A DNA stretch of 64,000 bases, from the NCBI GenBank assembly GCA_963556695.1, contig CAUWAG010000020.1, positions 5,146,001 to 5,210,000 on the forward strand. Direction: 5' to 3'. The position numbers and the translations under genes were made by a program. The notes beneath the pieces were generated by a model. It did no database searches. It was not told where the DNA came from and saw nothing but the letters and a program-made list of their open reading frames with translations. Positions 33,840-42,767 of this stretch are shown here, piece by piece (position 1 is the first letter of the stretch; each line of letters begins with the position of its first letter). This DNA is from Anthostomella pinea. Its lineage: Eukaryota; Ascomycota; Sordariomycetes; Xylariales; Xylariaceae.

Positions 33840-34645
33840 TCATAAGGGCTGCGCATACCAAACCGCAGCACTAGCCACAACCATACCAAGAACATAAAGT
33901 CCTACTCTCCACATAGTGTTCAGGTAGAGAGCCCTCTCTGCCAAGAGGAACCAGTCCGCGTGCGCCTTTCTCTCGTTCAATCGCGATAAATCCACATTCG
34001 GTACCTCGCCCAGAACTTGCACAGAGGACCCCAGCCATCCCCCATCTTATATTCAAGTCTCCTCTCCGGCGGCACAAGCGCGTGCACATTCGCGTAATAC
34101 TGCTTGTAAGCCTCGCCCGCGCCGGACGGGATATCGTCCAGGGACCGGGCTCCGAAGAACCCGAGATGGACCTTGCGTATCGCCGCTCCTGAGCGGATGT
34201 TCGCCGCATGCCAGGCCACGAAAGTGAGCAGCCGCCCGGCGTGCGTGAAGAGGCTGTCCAGCAGCTCGGACGTGAAGCTTGGCCACCACGAGTCGAAGTC
34301 CCGCTGCACTACGACCACCTTGGCGTCGGGGTAGGCGACGATCAGCTGCCGGACGAACGGAGAGGCCATGTCGGTAACGATGTCGAATTCGCTGCCCCAC
34401 AGACGGTCCCAGTCAGCCCTGGTGAATGGTGCCCGCGGACGCGCCCCAGGGACGCTGGGCCAAGTGGCTTCGGCGGCGGCCTCGATCTGTGGCCAGGGGT
34501 TGTTGAACACGTCGTCGCGACCGTGGTGCACTTTGTAACCGAGGATGCTATAAGCCTCCGCCATCGACTTGGTGGCTATTCGGAATAGTGCGACGTGAAT
34601 CACCACGAGGCCGCCACCAGATGATGGGTTGGTGGTGGCAGGCAT
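33840..34645 (-). pseudogene. sulfotransferase-like P-loop protein, frameshifted
   Basis: From ATG 34645 the frame reads through GYKVHHGRDDVFNNPWPQIE, PFTRADWDRLWG, VTDMASPFVRQLIVAYPDAK and VVVQRDFDSWW, matching the fungal Sulfotransf_4-type family (often labelled NAD-dependent epimerase). At 34012/34013 the frame breaks: upstream gives DGWGPLCKF, and the continuation LGEVPNVDLSRLNER is in the next frame, ending at 33840 with the membrane helix usual for the family (from TMWRVGLYVLGM). One missing base explains it. The nucleotide-binding loop GLXRTGTXS reads ALFRIATKS (residues 19-27), both glycines lost. About 268 aa would be expected if unbroken. Divergent from the NRPS fragment. Either a pseudogene or, for the frameshift alone, a sequencing error. 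Confidence 0.8.
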
Positions 34646-34905
34646 GTTGTTGGTCGATGGTATGTTAATGTTTCTGGAAAAGATCGCTAGGAGGTAGTGC
34701 AATGGTCCTACCTTGAAATCACGAATGACAACTGGTAAGGCCGTGTAACGAATGCAAGGAGGACGACGTGTGCTAGTGGTCTCATGCGTGTTGGTTCCGC
34801 TGCCAAGGGTCCGCCCGTTACGAGACCAATGAAAGTCTCGCAGTTTTCGGATCGCGGCACCGCCCCGACTGTGTTGGTTGCACACGAACTCAGGGATTAA
34901 TCTAA

Positions 34906-37042
34906 CAAATTAAAATTGCATTCACGTCAGGGAGCACAGGCGTTCCTGAAGGGATCGTTCACACCCATAGCACCGTGTGTACTGGTCTCGTCGAGGGTGC
35001 CCATCGCCAGGGCCTTGACCGGCCAGGCATCAGAGTCTTTCAGTGGGCAGCTTACACATTCGACGTAGCTTTGACGGAAATCTACGCCCCTCTCATCCAT
35101 GGCGGGTGCATATGCATTCCGTCGGAAGAAGAGCGCCTGAACGACGTGGAGGGGGCCATGAACAGAATGAAGTGCGAGTGGGCGTTTTTCACCCCGACAT
35201 TTGCTCGCTTTTTCCGCCGATACAAGGTCCCGTCCTTCAAAACCCTGGCCATGGGTGGTGAAGCTGCCACAGCCGACGATATCAACGCCTGGGTACACCG
35301 CGTCAAGGTGCTCCAAGTCTATGGACCTGCCGAGTGTGTCACCTGGTTACTAAAGGCGTTCAACGCGCCGTCACCAAAGACGATATCGTTTGGACGGCCG
35401 ACAAACGTCCACGGATGGATTGTTGAACCACAGAACCCGGCACGTCTGTCTCCAGTTGGCGCTGTGGGTGAACTACTCATCGAGGGCCCAGGTGTGTTCA
35501 TCGAATACCTGAACGATAAGGTCAGAACGGAAGCTTCTTTCATCGAGGCGCCTCCGTGGCGTACAGCCATTGGGGCCCCTTGTACGAGCAGGATCTACAA
35601 ATCCGGAGATCTCGTCCGATATCTACCGGATGGTGAGATGACATATGTTGGCCGCAAAGACGCCATGGTCAAGCTACGTGGCCAACGTATCGATCTAGAA
35701 GGAATCGAGTCTCTGTTACGTGCTTGCGTAGACGATATCGCAGACGTTGCCGTGGACCTCGTGATACCCTCAGGCAAGAATCGCGATAAGGCCCTCGTTG
35801 CTTTCGTCTGCTCGCGAGACAGAGTCGCAGGCCCAGATTCCGTGCTCAGATTGGCACCGTCATGGCGTGAGCAGCTGAAGAGGGACCTGCCCGATTTCAT
35901 GGTACCTCACATATACTACCCGATTGATTCACTTCCATACAACGCTTCTAGGAAACTTGACCGGAAAGTTCTAAGGCAGTTTGCGTCTGCACTGACGATC
36001 GACGAGTTGCTGAGTGCCTCCAAGCATGCCACCAGCACAGCCCAATTGCAGGAATCAGCGAATGGCCTTACACCAACAGAGCTCCAGTTCCGACAGTTTT
36101 GGGCAGAGGTATTGAATATCAACTCAGAGAAAATCAAAGTGGGAGACAGCCTCTTCGCCCTTGGCGTCTCATCTCTCGCAGTACTTCGCTTAGTCGCTTT
36201 AGCCAGAGACCAAGGCCTTTCTCTTCACCTACACCGACATATTCAAGGGCCCTTCAGTTGCTGAGATGGCCAGAAACGCGAGAAAGATCCTCATCACCAC
36301 GAGCGCGAACGTTGAGGCTTTTTCTCTCCTCCCTCCTAAGATGAAGAGCCAGATTCTGCGCGATGTAGCTGTCCAATGCCGGGTCTCTGAGTCGGAAATA
36401 GAGGATGTGTTTCTGCTCACACTTCGACAAGAGGGCTTATGGGCCCTGTCGTTGGTTAGCAACGGCAGCTATGTCGCCCATTTCCCTATCAGATTGCGAC
36501 AAGGTATCGACGTATCGCGGTTCCGGACAGCATGGGACGATGTAGTCACCCGATCTGCCTTCATGAGAACTCGCATCACCCAGTCAGCCAGTGGCACATA
36601 TCAAGTTGTGCTGAAAAGGGGCCCGAGCTGGAAGAAGAGAAAAAATACAGAGGAGTACGTACGGGAAGATATGCGAGAGCCTCTTGATTTTGGGGAGCAA
36701 CTCACACGCTTTGCTCTCATTCAGGAAGAGCAACAGCCGGCAGCTGGCCTTTCGTCGTCGATGAATCTCATCCTGTGGACTTCCCATCACGCCTTGTACG
36801 ACGGACATTCGATCCCCTTGTTTTTGAACGCCGTTGCGAAGAGCTACCGAGGCGAGATCTCCGGGCCTGAAGTGCCTTTCACCCGATTCATTGGGCACCT
36901 ACAAGAGACCGACGAGAATGTGTACAAGGAATATTGGAGTTCGCGGTATGTGGGGAAACCCGCTGCCAATTTCCCCAATATTCCTCATCCGACATACAGG
37001 CCTCCTCCTACTGGAGTGTACAGCCGGTCCATTGAATCCTAG
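34906..37042 (+). pseudogene. NRPS fragment (partial A, T, partial C), truncated and frameshifted
   Basis: Homology begins abruptly just before core A3 (FTSGSTGVPEG, 34921 on), so the first half of the adenylation domain is missing. Then follow A4 (YTFDVALTEI), A5 (VYGPAE), A6 (GELLIEGPG), A7 (YKSGDLVRY), A8 (GRKDAMVKLRGQRIDLEGIE) and A9-A10 (LPYNASRKLDRK), and a carrier domain with GDSLFALGVSSLAVLRL, where LGGXS has become LGVSS. A frame break at about 36217-36226 moves the rest (DIFKGPSVAEMARN) to the next frame, giving a condensation domain with TSHHALYDGHS (HHXXXDG). The C domain ends at TAG 37040-37042, far too early, where SDR sequence begins. Non-functional remains of a peptide synthetase. 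Confidence 0.9.
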
Positions 37043-37894
37043 GACGGCGCCTCGACGTTCTCGAAGCCGCAGCGAAGGAACACTCGAGCATCTCTCCGCT
37101 CAAATGCGACGTGACCTCCAAGAACGACCTACAAGCTACCGTCGACTACATCGCTGCCGAGGTCGGGTATGTCAACCTCGTAGTTGCCAACTCGGGCAGC
37201 ATCAGGCCATCCGTACGCTTCAACCCATCGCACTCGCTGCCGGAACTGCGCCAGATCTTATTCGCCGACTTCTCGATGGAAGACATGACCGAGACGCTGA
37301 ACCTCAACGTGACGGCTGCTTTCTTCACCATGACCGCCTTTCTTGAACTACTCGATGCGGGCAATCAGAACGCGCTAAAAGGCGGTTTCGGCAGACCCAT
37401 CGCCAAGGGCGGCGTCGTACCGGCCATCCAGAGTCAGGTCATCTTCACGACTAGTATTTCGGCCTTCAGTCGCCATTGGTCGTCCTCGCCGCCGTACTTG
37501 ACGAGCAAGGTCGCTATCATGCAGGTGACCAAGCACGCCAGCAAGCAGCTGGCTAGGTTCGGGATCCGCGTGAATGCCATCGCTCCGGGTGGTAAGTACA
37601 TCAGTCGTTAATAGAGATCCGACGGCAGCAGAGTCGGAGTCAAAAATACCAGCATACTGATTTCTGACTGTCCAGTGTACCCCTCGGACCTTGCCTCGGT
37701 GCTAACGAAAGATCGGAAGCCGGAGGAAGAGTCAATCGATGACCAGAGATTCATTCCCGCCCGAAGATTTGGCGGTGATGAGGAGATGGCTGGCGCTATC
37801 CTCTACCTCACTAGCAGGACTGGAAGCTTTTTTCAACGGGTCTATTCTCGTCACTGATGGTGGTCGCCTATCTGTCATGACCGGGACATACTAG
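37043..37894 (+). pseudogene. short-chain dehydrogenase/reductase, 5'-truncated and frameshifted
   Basis: SDR homology begins at RRLDVLEAA without start codon or the N-terminal TGXXXGXG cofactor loop. It continues through LKCDVTSKNDL, NLVVANSGS, LNVTAAFFTM, the catalytic YLTSK (YXXXK) and RVNAIAPG. An intron at 37592-37675 (84 nt, GTAAGT/CCAG) joins APG to VYPSDL. In the T-run 37828-37833 one extra T breaks the frame; the next frame continues FNGSILVTDGGRLSVMTGTY to TAG 37892-37894. The catalytic residues remain, but with no start and no cofactor loop it cannot work. Members of this fungal SDR group often sit in secondary-metabolite clusters. Confidence 0.87.
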
Positions 37895-37947
37895 GCCACG
37901 TGATGTATGTGGATGATTCGTGTATTCAGTGCTGTTATTCATCAATC

Positions 37948-38093
37948 TGTTGTTGTGATGTCTCTGTTGGTGACCAGCGTGCCAGGTGGCCCCAGAATGC
38001 CCTAATGGCCTCTGTTCAGTGCACTGCCACCTCCCTGACGCCACGGTGGCTTAGGCTACGTGCCATTAAACGCGAGACGTCGGTCATCGACTG
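37948..38093 (+). repeat. dispersed repeat, copy A
   Basis: Shares with copies B and C a core containing GAATGCCCTAATGGCC, GTGCACTGCCACCTCCCTGA and GCCACGGTGGC. The best-matched core is 37985-38071. It starts about 55 bp after the SDR stop codon. Ends are approximate. Confidence 0.85.
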
Positions 38094-38495
38094 CATCTAA
38101 ACTGGAAATATGTTCGTATGTTCGCTCTTCTATATCTACGTGATCTACCTAATACGTCGGTGAAACCCAAAATCCGGCAAGTATTACACGGCGACATGTT
38201 CGTCACCACCGACACGAATAATACGCCCAACCAGACCATCATAGGCTTAGCGTATGCTCTAGATCCTGCCTCGGATGTACCACACCTCCTGTGCTGGGCC
38301 GCTCACCAGCATGAAGCAGGACTATCTCAGCCGCACAACTAACTTGTAGACAGGCAGGCAGTGCAATGTTGGTCTAGGCAGCAATGGCAAGATTCGCTTT
38401 GCGTGACGCGACTAAATAAAGACGAGTTATTCACTCCTGTTACCTTTTTCTAGGTCTCACGTTGCACTCCTCTCCTCATATGTCACCCCACCCAG

Positions 38496-40268
38496 ATGCA
38501 CCTCCTCAAACTGATCACTATGGCCGCACTCCCAGCGCAAGGCATTGCCAAAATCACCGTCAACGGCGAGGAATACATGCCCGCGCCGCACGAAGTCAAC
38601 CCCGAGCTGCCCGAGGACATGGTGTGGACGCAATGGCCGCCCAACGACTTATACATGTCGGATCCTCAATGGTACGACGTGACCGGGAAAGACATGATCG
38701 CGCAGCGCAGAATCTGGGCCGCAGAGACCAACGAGGCCCAAATCGGCCACTTCAGAGCGCTGCTTGACGAGCACCCAAGTCGTCGTCTGGACATGATGTT
38801 CGCCGCCGCAGTCAAGGGCAAGGCGGACGTGATCAGGTTCCTACTGGAGCGAGGCGTAAAGAGCACGGCCAACGAGGCGGACGGCGATGATATGACGCTC
38901 GTGCCGTTGCACGCGGCTGCTTATCAGGGACATTTGGAATGCGTCGGGATCTTCATCGAGGAGGTCGGACTTAGCCCGGACACCCGTGATGACATGGGGG
39001 GTACGCCCCTGATGCGCGCGTGCTGGGGGAAGCAGACGGATGTTGTGCGGTATCTGATCGAGAAAGGCGCCGATGTCATGGTTAGGCAGAAGGCGGCGCC
39101 TGGTCCGGACGAAGAGGGTGTGAACGCCTTCGAGTTTGCTGCTGGTAGTGGGTGTGTTGCATGCGCCGAGTTGGTCGTGGCGCGCGCCCAGGAGCCGGGG
39201 GTTCACGCAGCGGATTTGGCAAATGCCATGGCGCTGGCGGTTGCGGCGCAAGCTGACAACCTTGCGATGCTGGAGTTAATCCTGCGCCTCGGCAATTACC
39301 CGCTTGTCAATATTGAAGATCGCGGTCATCTGGTCCTAACGCAGTCCATGAAGGACAGCATCGAAGGCGCATTCCGGCGCGCATTGTTACAAGGGACGTG
39401 CAAATCTCTGAAGCCGCTCTTCGCATACATCGACAGCCGTGGCGAAGACGGGGGCCACAACTGGGATAATCTGAAGCAAGAGACGCTCAAAGCTCTCAGG
39501 GACGCCATGCTAGAGTTCGCGACCCGCGACGATGAAGAGCACCGCGATGCGTTCGTGTTTGTTTCCGGCATCCTCCTCAACACGGACTCACGGTTTACAA
39601 GCCCTCCTCTGCAGGAGAAGAAAGACAACGTACTCCTGGACGCTTTCTTCTGGGCGTGTCAGAAGGGCTGTCTCGATACGGTGAAGTTGATAGATTCGAT
39701 GCATAAGAGCCTCGAAGTCAGTCAGCTATCTCATGTCAGTCCAGCCTCTTGCTCCAGTTTGTACGTCGCTGTCGCAGAAGGCCGCGAAGAAGTGGTCCAG
39801 TACCTATTCTCGGAGCACGGTGAGCAGCTGGACATTCACTTAGGGAATGGGGTGTTTGCCAACGGGCCGACGCCGCTTTGGAGTGCGGTCCGGAACGGCC
39901 ATGCTGGCATTATCAGATTGCTGCTTGCGAACGGCGGCCCGGTCGACAGCTATGATTCAGCGAAGCCAGAGGTTGAGGAACCTAGAAGCAAGAAGGTCGT
40001 AATAACGGCGACCAAAACAACCAGAGCTCCGGTGAGGATCATCTCAGAAGCAGAGTGGGCAACGGAGAATGGCCACCACCTAGAAGGGCCGGCCGAGAAA
40101 GGCGGCTATACGGACAGCGATAGGAAAGAGGTGCGATATGTGACCTTGGAACTGACTGCAAGCGATCTGAAATGGTGGGACAAGATTCAGCTGCGGAAAA
40201 GTGACGAACAGTTGAGATCTATAGAAAATAACGGGAGGGAAATCCAAACGCACCCTGGGGCTGCGTGA
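38496..40268 (+). CDS. ankyrin-repeat protein
   Basis: Single exon, 590 aa (an alternative start at 38520 gives MAALPAQG). Ankyrin repeats are visible in two groups: residues about 95-215 (MFAAAVKGKADVIRFLLERG, PLHAAAYQGHLECVGIFI, TPLMRACWGKQTDVVRYLIE) and about 380-490 (FFWACQKGCLDTVKLI, SLYVAVAEGREEVVQYLF, TPLWSAVRNGHAGIIRLLLA). The repeats pack into a binding surface; no enzymatic domain is seen. The C-terminal 100 residues are charged and unlike known domains. It is intact although its neighbours on both sides are broken, suggesting it is under selection or recently arrived. Ankyrin proteins of this sort are numerous in filamentous fungi; partner unknown. Confidence 0.85.
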   Translation: MHLLKLITMAALPAQGIAKITVNGEEYMPAPHEVNPELPEDMVWTQWPPNDLYMSDPQWYDVTGKDMIAQRRIWAAETNEAQIGHFRALLDEHPSRRLDMMFAAAVKGKADVIRFLLERGVKSTANEADGDDMTLVPLHAAAYQGHLECVGIFIEEVGLSPDTRDDMGGTPLMRACWGKQTDVVRYLIEKGADVMVRQKAAPGPDEEGVNAFEFAAGSGCVACAELVVARAQEPGVHAADLANAMALAVAAQADNLAMLELILRLGNYPLVNIEDRGHLVLTQSMKDSIEGAFRRALLQGTCKSLKPLFAYIDSRGEDGGHNWDNLKQETLKALRDAMLEFATRDDEEHRDAFVFVSGILLNTDSRFTSPPLQEKKDNVLLDAFFWACQKGCLDTVKLIDSMHKSLEVSQLSHVSPASCSSLYVAVAEGREEVVQYLFSEHGEQLDIHLGNGVFANGPTPLWSAVRNGHAGIIRLLLANGGPVDSYDSAKPEVEEPRSKKVVITATKTTRAPVRIISEAEWATENGHHLEGPAEKGGYTDSDRKEVRYVTLELTASDLKWWDKIQLRKSDEQLRSIENNGREIQTHPGAA

Positions 40269-42615
40269 AGTCACTGAAGTGTTAGGGATGTCGTGCAATT
40301 TACTGCAAAATACTGGTACCATATCCTCGCCTCTGTCCATGCCTCTCCGGCCTCATCCACCTCTTTTGATATAGTGCTGTATATCCTTCGCGTATGACAT
40401 CTGAACCCAACTCCAGTTGGAGTCACGGGAGTGTCTTTCTGACCCGAGCGATCGCCAAAATCTAATAACAAACATCCAAAAGACTCGGCCATAGCGGAGA
40501 TCTTGTCAGTCGCCGGAGGCCGTCTATCTACACGGAAGCTTTTCTGGGCTTTCAGACTCTTGACTCGTGATGGGTTCCTCTCTAGTCTCAGGCTTTTCTT
40601 CAACTTTCCTCGTTCGCTCAGATTTCATCTTGTCGACGTAACCCCTGAAAGGTCTCAGCTCCTCGGTCGGGTTTAGGAATATGCCCATGCGTTCGTCATA
40701 CTCCTCATTGCCGTTTCTTGTAGTCGGCGTGAATTACAGTGCGAGGAATCCTTCTGCGAGCGTTAGTGTATGTACAGAAAATTTGGAGGTGGTAGTGCTT
40801 TACTTACCCCTAAGTAGCTGGAGAGCATCCACTATGTTGTAGCAGACTAGGCGGGCAGTCCAAAAGAAAGCGAATATTGGCAAGAACACGACGACGCCGG
40901 CTACCCGTAGAGAAGCCTGAAAAGTGAACTTGCCACTCTTCAAGGAACGGTAGGCCACGAGGTCTCGCCATGCTGGGACTTCGATGGTGATGTATGTCAA
41001 CTAGAACAGCAGCGTTTAAGTTTCGATTTTGGGCGCTTTGCGGCGGGGAGGTCGACTTGAATTCCCAGGATTCTTCGAGTCGGATGGTCTGGCAGGATGT
41101 GTTCCCCCGTCATTCCTCTTCACGTCGTTCGCCGCAGTGGCAGTCACCTGGCTATCGTGGTTGCCGCCGTCGTCTGTCCGGGAGGGTCTGGTAGAGCTCT
41201 GACTTCCCTGTCCTTTCCATCCCTCTTTGAGTGTTTGATCATGAAGCTGTTTTGCATTGTAGTTCGTGACCGCTGTTTGAACATCGAGTAGATGTCTTCG
41301 AAGACGCTGCCTATGGCCTTTGCGTTCAGCAGTATAGAAACCGTGACAAGCACAGCCACGACAGCAACGGTTATCATGTTGATGAGCAGTGTGCTGTTGG
41401 GTGGTGCGCTCATGCTGAAGAGGTTGGTCACGAAATCAAGAGGAAGGAACACGACAGTGACGTAGGTGAAGAATCGAATGTTCTCTGACCCGATGAGTGC
41501 GAGATCACTGCGAATCTGGTCTTGTGACGATGCAATCGTTTCCTTCAGCGATGCTAACTTCGCTCGGAGATCTGAGAGCGCTGCAATCTTTCTGCTCGTG
41601 TGTACCTTGATCTTATCCATGGTGGCTCGGTATGCTTCATCCCTGTGTGTCCAACGAGGCTTTTCTGAGCCTCTTCCCTCCTCTGTTTCCTCCCATCGTT
41701 TGGCGATTCGGATTGTAGTCGACAGGCTTTCCTGGATCATTTGTAGTAAATGCTTTTGTTTCTGCCAATCGCCTCTCGATGAGAAATAATCATCGCTGTT
41801 CAGAATCGTGGAAGACATGGCTCCATGTCTTATCCCCAGTTCCGTTTCGATCTGGCTGACTATTTCCGTAGCGCAGTTTAGAGTCCACTGAACAATATAC
41901 GAGAAGTATCTCAACTCGAGCACTTTCCTCTGCTCATCTGATCCATCTTCGTCAAGTCTAAGAACTTTCTTGTTCTTGTGAGGGTAGGTTTTCTTCATGT
42001 GAGGCTACCCTCCTGGGATGTACTGAATGAAGTGGAACGTCCAATATCGGTCAAAAGCGTCGCCGTCAAAGCGAAAGCCTATTGTGCCACGTGCGATCCT
42101 TTTCTTCTGAGATCCCGGGAATTCGTCAACGCTGAACTTCGGTATGCCCCCTTTCCACTCGTCAATTGGGTCAACCAAGACGTAGAAGCTTAGGTGGAGT
42201 TCAGTCACCTATGTGTTGGCAAGAATAGCGACCTCGTCATAGAAATAGGACTCGTAGCTAGCGTGGCGATCGAAGAACAGGGACACATTGAGCTTGTAGG
42301 TGCCGTAGCTGGCAAGATAGCATAAGATGGCTACCTGCATGTCAGCCTTCATCATGGTAATCATACGCTTGTTTGAGAGTTTGGGCATGCGCGGTTTTCG
42401 CAGAGCCTTCCACAACGAGTGGTTGTTGGCGCATATTGCCAGCCTTCTTCGTTCACTCTTTTTCGACCCTTCGAATACGCCAGTGACGCCGCAATCGATA
42501 TCACCCGTGAACTTGAAGGGCTTTGTTCAGCGGACCATCTCTCCAGCTGTTTGGCAACGACAGCTCCACAGGACGAGGGATCCCCCTTAACATGTTTTCA
42601 GCACGACTGGATATG

Positions 42616-42643
42616 TTGAAGGATATTTATTGAAGGATATTTA
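42616..42643. repeat. 14-bp perfect tandem duplication
   Basis: TTGAAGGATATTTA occurs twice head to tail (42616-42629, 42630-42643). The TAA stop of the CorA-like pseudogene at 42627-42629 falls at the junction of the two copies. Confidence 0.95.
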
Positions 42644-42727
42644 CGTCGAGTTTCGTCATCATGAAAGAAGGGAAATCATACATCCACTCTTCTTGGGTGT
42701 AATCTTTGCTTTCACCTTTGTCCAATA

Positions 42728-42728
<1 letters not shown>

Positions 42729-42767
<39 letters not shown>
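42729..42767. repeat. GTCGTT hexanucleotide microsatellite
   Basis: Six or so GTCGTT units. On the minus strand it would encode an Asp-Asn repeat within the CorA-like pseudogene. Confidence 0.95.

Noticed and set aside
37021..37110. NRPS-reductase fusion protein
   Set aside because: The C domain ends in a stop and the SDR is in another frame, lacks its N-terminus and is not of the thioester-reductase type.
42005..42211. TAG readthrough (programmed recoding) in the CorA-like gene
   Set aside because: Other stops (TGA, TAA) and a frameshift in the same gene make simple decay far more likely.
42729..42767. CRISPR-like or functional repeat array
   Set aside because: Simple hexanucleotide microsatellite without spacers.
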